64,000 nucleotides of DNA, taken from NCBI GenBank assembly GCA_014773175.1, contig VXCM01000825.1:158882-222881 (forward strand), in the 5' to 3' direction. A model generated the notes under the pieces. That model ran no database searches, was not told the origin of the DNA, and was given only the letters and a program-made list of their open reading frames with translations. The translations under genes were made by a program, and so were the position numbers. The stretch's first letter is position 1. Every line of letters begins with the position of its first letter. Positions 41,526-64,000 of this stretch are shown here, in pieces. This DNA is from Lucifuga dentata (Eukaryota > Chordata > Actinopteri > Ophidiiformes > Bythitidae).

Positions 41526-41527
<2 letters not shown>
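32185..41527. other. Gene desert, AT-rich with homopolymer gaps
   Basis: No coding region. Contents are an (ATTTT)n run at 32,548-32,577, an inverted-repeat element at 33,041-33,170, (AAAC)n at 36,466-36,488, (AAAT)n at 36,799-36,823, poly-A gaps near 36,692-36,725, 38,371-38,406 and 39,275-39,306, and C/CA repeats at 40,597-40,648. The block 40,270-40,520 is less repetitive and has TTATTAAATTA and GATTAACAATTTA motifs, a possible conserved element. Confidence 0.5.
33041..33170. mobile_element. Short inverted-repeat element, possibly a MITE remnant
   Basis: The left end GACTGAGGGGGCAAATCAG (33,041-33,059) is matched by its reverse complement at 33,151-33,170, with one extra C as the only difference. 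The 91 bases between do not pair further. No clear target duplication is seen, so this may be a miniature DNA transposon or a structured regulatory sequence. Confidence 0.45.

Positions 41528-41589
<62 letters not shown>
41528..41589. repeat. (CA)n microsatellite
   Basis: Uninterrupted CA run of about 30 units, among the longest in the window. Confidence 0.95.
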
Positions 41590-41592
<3 letters not shown>

Positions 41593-42008
41593 AGAGTCAC
41601 TGACATAACAGCACAAATTTTTCCAATAAAAAAGCTTCTTTAAAAAACATGCAACATAATTATATACCACTCATAGTGTACAGCCATGCTGAGTTAATGC
41701 GCGTATGTAAGTGATCTTGTCTCTCACTCACTACAGCTGAAGCAAAACCAGGAAAGGGAGAGAAAAAAAAATCCTCAACAATGCAAATTAGAGCCCAGAA
41801 CCTGGGGAGCCCTGCTTGACTCACTGGTTCCCCAAAAAGCCAAAAGCACCAGCTTTCATCTCCAAATCTTGTTGTTATACACAGGATAGTCAGCCATATC
41901 CATGGATTAGTCTGTAGTCACTTAAAAACCGTCCCCACACTCAGACTGCCACAAGAGAAAATAAGGATGCTTCTAATTCTGCCAGCATAATTGCCCGATT
42001 ATAATGAG

Positions 42009-42057
<49 letters not shown>
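42009..42057. repeat. (CT)n microsatellite
   Basis: Uninterrupted CT run of about 24 units. Confidence 0.95.
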
Positions 42058-42059
<2 letters not shown>

Positions 42060-43419
42060 CTCTCGCTCTCTCTGCCAGTGTGTCTCTTGTATGCACAAAG
42101 ACATGCACATTCATGCATGCACACACTGTACGCTAATTCTAATCAGTCTTTGATTAAATTCGAGAGAAAAATCAGCGTCAATATTTTCTCGTGCTGCAGT
42201 GGAGCTTTGGAGTGTTTTGTTTCATATTTCATATTTATTATTTCATATTTCCTTGATTTGTCAAAATCCATTGGCAGTTTCAGATGAATGAAATAACACC
42301 CTGACAGTTACTTTATATTGTTTGTTTTGTTTTTGTTTTTTGGTAGATGATGATATTGTCAAAAGGTATGTTAAGGTGATTCCTGGCTATATACCACTGA
42401 TGAAATTTTTTTTAAAATGTGGTTACTTTAAATTTGGTTACTACCAAATTTTAGAAATCAAGGAGGAAAACAGGATTGTGTAGATGGTATAGTAAACATG
42501 ATCTGAACCAGTGGACGAATACGTAATGTACTATACTTGATGGCTACTTGCACGTTCTCTTTCATGTTCTCTTGACAAAGTGAACATACAACAATAAACT
42601 GAAAATAGAGCAGATAGTGAATTTTTGATCTTTTATCTGTGTGAGTGTTAAAATTTCAGCTGGCAAAAGTATTATACTGGAAATCTACATTTATAGCTCA
42701 AAAAGATCTCTAAAAACATGTCTCTTTAAATATGAAATATCAAAATACATGAATAATAATAGATGGCCCAAATAGAGGTAGAACCTTAAAATACTCTAAA
42801 TCAGTCTGATTTTTTGGTTGATGAAGAGTCTAACTTTTGGAAAAGAAGAAACAAATGAATAGACCATATCAAATTAATTACATTTAATATTGTATTTTAT
42901 GCTTAGTTGAGCAGGGAAATATATTATTTAAAATTGCTTCAAATCATCATTTTAAGTTTATTTTTCATTCAGTTAATGTCACAATTGTGTCAGCTATTTT
43001 TAAGTTGAAATGGTGAATTATAATTTTCCCTAGACATCTCAGCTAGCCCAAATCTTGCTTCATCTATTTCAACCTTCTTCCTCTGCACCTCCCTTCCTTT
43101 CTACCCCCCCCCTCCCAACTAAGTTTACAATATCAGCCCCTGTGATCCCAGGAATGTCATATTCTTAAAATATATTTCCCTCCTATAAAAGGAGGACAAC
43201 AGGTCTCTGATTTTTGCACGCAAGGGTAAAGTGACAGTAGATAAGAGTAAAGTGACAGTTGATAAGTATTTACAATTACAACCTTACAATTCTAAACTTG
43301 ATGTGTCACTAACCTGCTTATGCTCTTGGTCACAATTAACAATGAATGAATGAATGAATTTTGTTTTAGTGTCATACATACATACATACATGTGTGTGTG
43401 TGTGTGTGTGTGTGGGTGT

Positions 43420-43453
43420 GTGTCTTGTAAGCCCACATGGGCTTACAAGACAC
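43420..43453. other. 34-bp near-perfect palindrome
   Basis: Arms GTGTCTTGTAAGCCCA and TGGGCTTACAAGACAC are exact reverse complements separated by two bases (CA). It directly abuts a (GT)n repeat, and ACAAGACACT recurs just downstream. Such sequences can extrude as cruciforms; it may have arisen by a fold-back copying error at the repeat edge. Confidence 0.85.
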
Positions 43454-44455
43454 TAGACAAGACACTAACGTTTGAGTCTCATATAACCATATTAAGATAT
43501 AAAAATGTTTATAAGTCTTTGTAAATTTACACCCAAAAAAGAAAACATGCACTTCCCATGACTAAATATTTAGATTATTTGGCATATTTATTATGTATAG
43601 GCTTTGTAACAACTGCAAACTATAATAAATATGCACGAAAACTTTTAGAATTTTGTTGTGTTTTCCATGTAACTATAGCATACATTTTCTTGTTCAACTA
43701 GGATTCATTCTTCCATCCCTCTAAAGCTGTCTTAGCTCAGATTCTGGCTAAATGAGCATGCCCACTCATGAATTCTGTTGCTTAATTACAATCCCTGATG
43801 GAAAAACCACTGAGGGAGAAGCCTGAACACAGCCGTGTGTTCGGGTGGAAATAGATGCTTTATGATTTAAAAGCAAAAAAACAAAATGCATGTGTTCAAG
43901 TGTATATGAATTCTATTAATTATAATAGATGCCATTTATTTCCCTTTCATTATGAAGACAAATTCATTCTGTATATGCTCCAATTTAATTTACAGAAATC
44001 AGATTGATACATGGAACAAGACTTTGGTAAGGCCTTGTTACTGAGTTGAATGCACTGTTAAGATGGGATTGAATGTCAATAGTGGCTTGGAGTGACATTT
44101 ACATATAGTATATAGGAGGTATTGAATATCACAAAAAGTGAATATGGTAATATTGTCAAAACCAAAGATCATGGATGTAAAAATAATGTGGTGTTTTGTG
44201 TTGACTGATGTGTCCTGATGTATCAAGCAACTCACAGCACACTTAATGCAATATTTTACACAATACTAAAATGGAGAATATTTTGGGAAGTGAAAAGTGA
44301 ATAGAATGGCTAAATTGCTGAACTGAGTTCTACATAGTGAAATTCTATGGTGAATTTCTGTGGTTAACAAAATGTACGGTCCAAATGCCACACTAAGGAA
44401 AAGACTCTTGGTTTCTAAAAAGGAATTCTATGCTGCACATAAATAATTCAATAGT

Positions 44456-44481
44456 ATTTGCATTTGCATTGTAATTTGCAT
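44456..44481 (-). promoter_or_regulatory. Cluster of three POU-type octamers
   Basis: ATTTGCAT, the reverse complement of the octamer ATGCAAAT, occurs exactly at 44,456-44,463, 44,462-44,469 and 44,474-44,481, the first two sharing two bases. Three exact octamers in 26 bases are unlikely by chance. Regulatory function is inferred from the motif alone. Confidence 0.3.
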
Positions 44482-45623
44482 CCTTGTCGATTACAGAGAA
44501 TGGAGAAGGAGGCGCTGCACCAAAGAGAATTATATCGCGAGCCATTTTCTGTCCTCCTGATGAGGAGTTGACATGGATTTTTGTTCTATTTTCTTCCTTT
44601 ACTCCGAGGCACTCTGCTGAGATCAGTGACACACATTTCAACTGTTGTTTGATTAATAAAAGAAGGAAACGATGTATAATGCTCACAAGCACTCACACAC
44701 TAAAAGCCTTGCCATTAAAAATGAATTGTGACATTCAACAATGAATCTATTTGATTGACTAGCCTGCGATTTTTACTGTAATATTCTCATCATCTTTATT
44801 TATATTGCAAGGCTTGTGAGTTGAAGCTCAAAAGAACCAGCAGGCACTGAGGAGATGTCATATGGATTAAACAGTAGGGAGGAGTGTGAAATTCTCTCAA
44901 TACACTGAAGTTCCTGCTATTATGTTTCATCTAAAAATAAAACAAGCTACAGACAAGCTTGACTAAAAAGAACAAACTACACTGAATTGTTGAAAAGAAA
45001 AAATACAAAAGCTTCAGAGAGAATAGAGTTCAAACAGCAGCAGCGATAGTGCTGAGTGTGATATGGAATACAGTGTGGAGAATGTACAGTAAGAGACTCC
45101 CTTCAATTATAAATGAAAGAAAAATCAGTGTGAAATATAATATATGGAATAACCTAGATACTGAAATACAACATATCTGTCTCATTATAGCCAGTTTTGT
45201 GAAACAATATTTTTTCAATCAGATTTCATGTGTTCTGATACTGTTAATTTTCTCATGCAAAATACTGCATTGCTTTAACTTAATTACTTTCATTGCTGAC
45301 ATTATCATTAGTAAACACACAGAGATGCCTCACAGGCCTTCAGCAGTAATGATAATTATTTTTAAAAAGGGAAATTCGGAGTACAGTTGATTGACACAGG
45401 ATGAAAACACACTCCTGCAGCATATGTGTGTCTACTCACCACAAGGGGCTGGTATGATGCATCGAGGGGGTGGGGTTGACATCTCTGCAATAAGAGAGGA
45501 GGGCTTAGTCAACATATGCGCATGTGCAAATACAGTCTAGCAGTTATATACCCACATGTTGATGTAGATGCCACTCTACATACAAATGTGTACATGCAAA
45601 CACAAAAAAAAAAAAAAAACANA

Positions 45624-45654
<31 letters not shown>

Positions 45655-46021
45655 CCATAAAGCCCAGTTACTCTGTGTTAAGCATTTTATCATGCCTTGA
45701 GCCATACTGTTGCAAACAGAAATGCACAGGCCAGGATGGTATTTTTGTAATGATATCTTTAGTCAAGTTCCACTTAAATTTGTGAAGCTGCAAAAATCCA
45801 TTCCAAAACTAAAAAAAAAAAAAAAAAAAAAAAAAAGGAAAAAGCATCTTATTACTGGTTTCAGAAAGAGAGATTTTGGAGCAATTCCACTGATAAAGAA
45901 CTGTCAGGTAACCCATCAGATTTGTTTGCCATTTCTAAGCAAAAACCAAACCTTGTTCACAGTGGTGAAGAGAGCATTTATTGTTTCAATGTCATTGCTT
46001 TTAATGTCAATGTCATTTAAA

Positions 46022-46316
46022 GTTGTTATACACCACAGTCATCCAGAGCATCCTGAGTGGAAGCATCACTGCCTGGTATGGGAACTGTACTGTACAGGAC
46101 CGGAAAGCCAAAGCCGTTCAGCTAAGCGCACCATAAAGTTGTTTCCTTTCAGCCCTGCAGGACATTTACTCCGGGAGGTGCATGACCAGGGCTCTCAGCA
46201 TCAAAAAAGATCTCATCCATCCCAGACATAAACTGTTCAGGCTGCTGAGGTCAAGGAAACGCCTCTGCAGCCATAAGACAAGGACCGAGAGACTCAGGAG
46301 GAGCTTTTATCCTCAG
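46022..46316 (+). mobile_element. L2/CR1-type LINE, ORF2 C-terminal fragment (5' part of a split copy)
   Basis: In translation this stretch gives the C-terminal signature common in teleost L2/CR1-like LINE ORF2 proteins: an ITAWYGNCT(V)xDRKA block near 46,050-46,110 and an LQDIY(S)GRC...HPRHKLFRLL...TRTERLRRSFYPQ block at 46,156-46,316. Frame changes between blocks mark it as a pseudogene. It stops abruptly at 46,316 where another LINE begins and resumes at 48,841. Confidence 0.75.
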
Positions 46317-46493
46317 TAGTTCCCTCACTAGAAAATGCAAAAAGATTGCAGGATGCAAGAATCCGCTATAAAAAGGTTGTTAAAAAAAGTAGACTGATTC
46401 ATAGACGACAATTTAATATACAGTTGTCTACACTTAAGAGTACAAATGCTAAAGATTACTGAAGGTTAATCAATAAGGATTCACCTGTAACAG

Positions 46494-47168
46494 ATGTTAA
46501 TAATGGAATTTCGAAAGAAGAATTCATATGGATACTTCAAACATCTCAGCCAATCAGAAGTAAACCCATCTGATCTTAGGCCTATTGATCATTCAATAAA
46601 TGAGTCTATTAACAATCTTTTTTCAGAGGAAGAGGTAGAGGCTCGGATTAAACATTTGAAAAATAGTAAGGCGAACGGTTGTGATCAAATCTTGAATGAA
46701 TTTTTGAAGGCGAGCCCAAAAGAGATGATAACATTACTGACTACATTATTTAACTTGATGCCGAAGACAGGGATTATACCAACAGATTGGACTATAGGAA
46801 TAAACAAACCATTATATAAGGGTAAAGGTTCTAAATTGTGTGTAGACAATTATAGGGGAATTACACTACTTAGTTGTGTTGGAAAATTGTTTACTTCCAT
46901 AATAAATGAACGGCTGACCTCATATTTGAATGAGGTAGGATTTCTGGGAGAGGAGTAAGTGGGATTTAGGGCAGGATATTTAACAGTTGATCACATTTTT
47001 GTTTTACATAACATTATTGACCTGTATTTGCATTTTAAGAAACGTGTGTATTGTGCTTTCATTGATTATAAGAAAGCCTTTGATTTAGTTGAAAGAAGTT
47101 TGTTGTGGCGTAAACTAATTGCAGCTAACATTAATGGTAGAATCCTAACTGTTATATTTAATTTATAG
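46494..47168 (+). pseudogene. Reverse transcriptase ORF2 remnant, N-terminal part
   Basis: A single frame broken by one stop at 46,956-46,958 and ended by another at 47,166-47,168. It carries the finger/palm start of a LINE reverse transcriptase, including PLYKGKG, DNYRGITLLSCVGK and the first catalytic aspartate in the FIDYKKAFDLV block. No functional protein is expected. Confidence 0.8.
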
Positions 47169-47512
47169 CAGAATGCCAAGTCTTGTGTAGAGGTACAAAA
47201 TGAGCATACTGATTTATTTGACTGTAATATCGGGGTTAGACAAGGTGAGAATTTGTTCCCATTGTTATTCACAATTTTCCTAAATGATTTTGAGCATTCC
47301 ATAATCATCCCTAGCTGAAAATATTAGGACAGAATTGAGTGATGATTATATTAAGCTTTTTTCAAGACTTTGTGTTCTTTTATATGCAGACGATACAGTA
47401 GTCCTAGCAGAATCAGAAGCAGAGCTTCAGAAAGCTTTAAACGCAGTAGAAAGATACTGTAGTGACTGGAAGTTAACTGTGAATCCAGTCAAAAGTAAAA
47501 TAATCATTCTTT

Positions 47513-47641
47513 CAAGAGGTAAAGTTAGGAAATATTGTGATTTTAAGTTTGGCAATACTGTGTTGGAGGTAGTGGANCAAGAGGTAAAGTTAGGAAATAT
47601 TGTGATTTTAAGTTTGGCAATACTGTGTTGGAGGTAGTGGA
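47513..47641. repeat. 64-bp direct duplication across N (assembly artefact)
   Basis: 47,513-47,576 and 47,578-47,641 are identical and separated by one N at 47,577, as expected of two overlapping contig ends placed side by side. Confidence 0.95.
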
Positions 47642-47863
47642 GGATTATGTTTATCTTGGTGTAACATTTAGTTATAATAATCGATTTAAAAAGGCAATTA
47701 AGAAGCAAGTGGATCAAGCTAGGAATGCACTTTACAGTATGCTGACTAAAGCAAGAAACTTGGGATTATCTATTAAAACACAGCTTCAGCTGTTTGATCA
47801 AATGGTTTTACCAATTCTGTTGTATGGGTCAGAGGTGTGGGGTTGTGATGATATTTCTTTTAT

Positions 47864-47986
47864 TGAGGCTTTTCACATCAAGTTTTTAAAAAAGATACTT
47901 AAGTTAAATAAAAATGCTGCAAATNTGAGGCTTTTCACATCAAGTTTTTAAAAAAGATACTTAAGTTAAATAAAAATGCTGCAAAT
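47864..47986. repeat. 61-bp direct duplication across N (assembly artefact)
   Basis: 47,864-47,924 and 47,926-47,986 are identical around the N at 47,925. Confidence 0.95.
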
Positions 47987-48043
47987 TGTGCTGTATACAG
48001 AGAAATTGGTAGATTTAAATTGTAAAGAAAAGTTGAATGCAGG

Positions 48044-48594
48044 ATGATTGGTTTCTGGTGCAGATTATTAAATGGTAGAAGAAATAAATTATCTTTCCTT
48101 TTCTTTATGTTACTGAAAACCCTATATGATAAGGAAGTGCTTAAACCATGGTGGATCGAGAAGTTAAAGCAAATATTTGATGATACAGGATTTTCTTATT
48201 TGTGGGGATGTACGGGTGTAGTGAACGACAAGTATATTAAAACAGCAGTTGAAATGAGAATATCTGATTGAGGCAAAACTGACATATTTAACAAGTCTCT
48301 GTACAAATTACAGGATATTTAAACATACACTTCAACTGGAAAACTACCTGTGCACTTTAAATGATGATTTGTGGTGTTATTTAGCGATGTTGTGGTGCTA
48401 GTGGAATACCAGTGGTTACAGGCAGATTCTGTGGTATTAATTATGTTGATCGTTTATGTACACTTTGTAATTTGGGGAAATTGGGGGATGAATTTCATTA
48501 TTTGTTTGAATGTACTTACTTTAATTTGAAAAGAGTTAAATATCTGCCTGTATATACTAGGGTGAGACCAAATGTATATAAAATGAATATGTAA
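48044..48594 (+). pseudogene. LINE ORF2 C-terminal remnant
   Basis: Broken reading frames continue the element past the reverse transcriptase: KPWWIEKLKQIFDDTG near 48,150-48,200 and a cysteine/histidine motif CTLC...DEFHYLFECT near 48,455-48,515. At least one frame change occurs between 48,271 and 48,412. Confidence 0.7.
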
Positions 48595-48840
48595 TTCGAA
48601 AGATATTATAATCCAGCGTAATCTAGCAAAATTTTGTAAAGAAATTGTGGTGACATTTAAACGCATGTAATATTTATTTGCTTTTTTTGTTTGTGTTATA
48701 TGATGATGTGAACATGTGTGTTTTTGGTTGTTTCTTTTTTGTGTACTCTCTGCCACATCAGTTTTGTGTGTGTTGGTTTTCTCACTTGCCCCAAGCGGGG
48801 TCGTTACGAGAAATAAATTGTTATTATTATTTATTATTAT

Positions 48841-48899
48841 AGTAAGACTCTTCAACAGCAACACATGATGGACCATTCCCCCCCCCCCCCCCCNNNNNN

Positions 48900-48931
<32 letters not shown>

Positions 48932-49223
48932 GGACAGTCATCTGTAGCTGCATTTGTACCATGTACAGCACTATTTTGCACATATTTATTGATACTCATG
49001 TACATACATTCTCCTGATGGTTTGGTTGTAAATAGGTTGCATACTTATACATTTTTAATTCCTTAATTTAGCTCTTGTTGCCTTATCCTTATTTTTATTT
49101 TTCTTTATCTTATTAAATTTTTTATACTTAAGAAGCACTGTCTGGGGACCTACCAGAAAAAACATTTCACTATTGTTATACTGTACTTGTATGGTTGCAC
49201 GTGACAAATGCAACTTTGAAATT
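48841..49223 (+). mobile_element. L2/CR1-type LINE, 3' end (second part of the split copy)
   Basis: The first bases translate as VRLFNSNT followed by a stop, the expected last residues of the same teleost LINE protein that breaks off at 46,316. The tail, about 48,940-49,223, contains the AAGCACTGTCTGGGG...ACATTTCACT...GTACTTGTATGGTTGCACGTGACAAATG stretch typical of the 3' UTR of these elements. A poly-C/N6/(CA)n block at 48,878-48,929 interrupts it. Confidence 0.7.
48878..48929. repeat. Poly-C, six-base gap and (CA)n
   Basis: A C run, NNNNNN at 48,894-48,899 and a CA run. It is the only gap longer than one base in the window. Confidence 0.9.
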
Positions 49224-49469
49224 TTAAAAGTTTGAAAAAGTTTCCACAGTGAAAAATACAAAAACACAAATACAAAAAAATATTTTAAAAAATGCTCAGT
49301 CTTGAAAATGGTCGTTCAGAGTTTTAATTATTGATGCAATAAACTGTCTTAATGTTGCATGTGGACAACTGGAAAGAGGTTATTCTATAACAACTGCCAG
49401 ATAAATGCGCTTCACTACAAAATTATTATAAGATCAGCTCAGTGCTTGTGTGATCAGTTTGCTACTTGT

Positions 49470-49522
49470 GTTGTACCTCACTTTGGATAAGAGTGTCTAC
49501 CAAAAGAGCAAATGTAAAAATA
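49470..49522 (-). repeat. Degraded common teleost dispersed repeat end, reverse orientation
   Basis: TGTACCTCACTTTGGATAAG followed by AGTGTCTACCAAAAGAGCAA corresponds to the reverse complement of the repeat end seen at 9,782-9,840, and is better preserved. Confidence 0.55.
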
Positions 49523-49760
49523 ATGCATAAAACACTGATGCACAAGTAGGACCTCAAATTAAGTTATTGATCTGAGTTAGGTATAAATAAAACACAAACT
49601 GCATCAAAGTTTGAGTTTTGTTCTTTGAATAGCAATTCAGTTGTATGTTTAGAATTATAAAATTGCACTTATTGTACATGTGAATATGACATTCCATTTA
49701 AATACCTCAAAGTTATTGAAAGCTTATCCATCATTTACCAAGCAATCTTCTAAAAGAATA

Positions 49761-49777
49761 AAAAAAAAAAAAAAAAN

Positions 49778-49826
<49 letters not shown>
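49761..49826. repeat. Poly-A, gap, (GA)n microsatellite
   Basis: An A run and N at 49,777 are followed by about 25 GA units. Confidence 0.9.
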
Positions 49827-49829
<3 letters not shown>

Positions 49830-50340
49830 TGAATTAGAGGAGTCACTTTATGATGGCTTTCATATAACTTCATAACTGGACAGTAATAGCTTACAATTAA
49901 AAATCTACATCAATAACAATCCCCTTCATTTATGAGATAGGATAACTATTTTATTAAAACATCTGTTGACAAAATTATGTACAGAAGTAAAATAACCAAA
50001 GCAAAAAATTTGGAGGCTTTACTAGTTTCCATATTTATTTCTTTAGTTCTAGTGCAGGTGCAGATTTGTCATGTGTGCTTGTGATTAGTTGGTGTCTTCC
50101 GGTTGTGGAGGTCCTAATGTTCACTTACGGCATTCTGAACTATTCCTGTGCAAAGTTACACCACATATATCATTTTTAGGCAAAATTTTTAAAAATTTAC
50201 ATAGATAAATTATAATTTTTCTAATAAAGTACCAGAATTTTAATTTCAAGCATAAACTAACAATGGCGTTATTTTATATAAGTATATTTTGCTCTTTTTT
50301 ACTCAGGCATATGTAGACACGCCTGATTACCCAGAGTTTC

Positions 50341-50558
50341 AGCGTGACCTCCACTGCAGTTGAAATACTTGGAGGCGGAGGGTGAATCCATTGATTTTTG
50401 ACGATGTAACTCATCGTTGTGATAGTTTGAATGAGATATCTGTTTATTTTGTGCATACTCATCGCAAGGAGGGCTTATGTGCTCCTCGCCGCTTGATTTC
50501 CGACTCGGGGTGCTCAGTGTTGTAGGGGTTGAGTCCGTTTCAGCTGCACTGCATCAAC

Positions 50559-50561
<3 letters not shown>
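50341..50561 (+). promoter_or_regulatory. TMEM161B proximal promoter and 5' UTR region
   Basis: The bases before the ATG are locally CpG-enriched compared with the flanking AT-rich DNA (for example 50,461-50,520). No TATA box is evident near the start, which fits a broadly expressed housekeeping-type promoter. The transcription start is not visible; exon 1 must end at 50,561 because the donor GTGAGT follows the ATG directly. Confidence 0.55.

Positions 50562-64000
<13,439 letters not shown>

Larger units (their letters stand above)
41590..46021. other. Gene desert between a CA repeat and the nested LINE
   Basis: No coding region. Contents are (CT)n at 42,009-42,057, short AATG and CATA repeats at 43,342-43,390, a (GT)n at 43,391-43,419 running into a palindrome, a triple octamer cluster at 44,456-44,481 and poly-A runs at 45,603-45,640 (with a gap) and 45,811-45,836. 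Segments 43,720-43,860 and 44,500-44,680 have few repeats and homeodomain-like cores. Confidence 0.5.
47335..48024 (+). pseudogene. Reverse transcriptase ORF2 remnant, YADD to thumb
   Basis: This carries YADDTVVLAES, the ALNAVERYC...LTVNPVKSK block and the PILLYGSEVWG block. It lies in a frame different from the upstream part. The frame appears to shift at 47,577 and 47,925, but each shift coincides with an N flanked by a perfect 64- or 61-bp duplication; counting one copy only restores continuity. The reading ends at a stop near 48,020. Confidence 0.8.
46317..48840 (+). mobile_element. 5'-truncated non-LTR retrotransposon (I/Nimb-like), inserted in the L2 copy
   Basis: This is a dead LINE retaining most of a reverse transcriptase and the C-terminal region. 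The endonuclease is missing, so it is 5'-truncated. Visible landmarks are a palm motif around FIDYKKAFDLV (about 47,055-47,090), GVRQGEN (about 47,233-47,250), the catalytic YADD at 47,383-47,394, and a C-terminal CxxC...EFHYLFEC zinc-binding-like motif near 48,455-48,510. In-frame stops occur at 46,956 and 47,166 with at least one frameshift before 47,335. Two further apparent frameshifts are assembly duplications. The 3' end is a (TTA)n-like tail at about 48,820-48,840, as in I-superfamily elements. Clade assignment is from memory and moderate. Confidence 0.8.
49224..50340. other. Spacer between LINE and TMEM161B exon 1
   Basis: AT-rich sequence with no coding frame. It includes a common repeat end at 49,470-49,522 and a poly-A/N/(GA)n block at 49,761-49,826. 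Confidence 0.6.

Noticed and set aside
41528..42057. Regular repeats that might mimic a CRISPR-type array
   Set aside because: They are plain dinucleotide microsatellites without unique spacers, in a vertebrate genome.
45811..45836. Long poly-A as the 3' tail of a processed pseudogene or retroelement
   Set aside because: No recognisable cDNA-like or retroelement sequence precedes it, and poly-A runs are frequent throughout this window.
1..50340. miR-9 precursor expected from mammalian synteny
   Set aside because: Reading both strands for the mature miR-9 core (TTGGTTATCTAGC or its complement) found no match; the closest, CTTTGGTTATTCC near 34,780, lacks the rest of the mature sequence.

Overview
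This is vertebrate nuclear DNA, almost certainly from a teleost fish. It is AT-rich and intron-rich, with very many (GT)n, (CT)n and (TA)n microsatellites. It carries degraded copies of typical fish repeats, and its one recognisable cellular gene is a clear orthologue of a vertebrate gene. No bacterial, operon-like or viral gene content is visible.

Layout. Positions 1 to about 50,400 form a protein-gene desert. It holds microsatellites, a few perfect hairpins or palindromes, worn repeats, and blocks whose base composition and homeodomain/POU-like motifs suggest conserved non-coding elements; conservation cannot be tested from one sequence. At 46,020-49,225 lies a nested retrotransposon: an L2/CR1-type LINE 3' end is split by a 5'-truncated, stop-riddled second LINE (best fit I/Nimb-like) with a (TTA)n tail.

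From 50,559 to the window edge runs TMEM161B on the plus strand. Ten exons can be placed to the base with GT-AG junctions and continuous reading phase, giving codons 1-362 of an expected ~485-490; the C-terminal part lies beyond the window. The ATG is the last three bases of exon 1 and is separated from codon 2 by a 5.5-kb intron. The introns hold a 383-bp TA-flanked inverted-repeat element, a pair of related ~180-bp MITE-like elements, two copies of a common fish repeat and a tRNA-Val-like remnant.

The sequence has about 25 gaps, mostly a single N. At least three are flanked by perfect direct duplications of 61-66 bp (unmerged contig ends), and many others sit in homopolymers. Two of the duplications introduce false frameshifts in the LINE.

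In tetrapods the 5' flank of TMEM161B is the regulatory desert towards MIR9-2/LINC00461 and MEF2C. The 50-kb desert here fits that arrangement, but I did not see a miR-9 sequence and cannot show synteny. I found no convincing undescribed system; the most informative items are the nested LINE, the inverted-repeat elements, the octamer clusters and the assembly artefacts.
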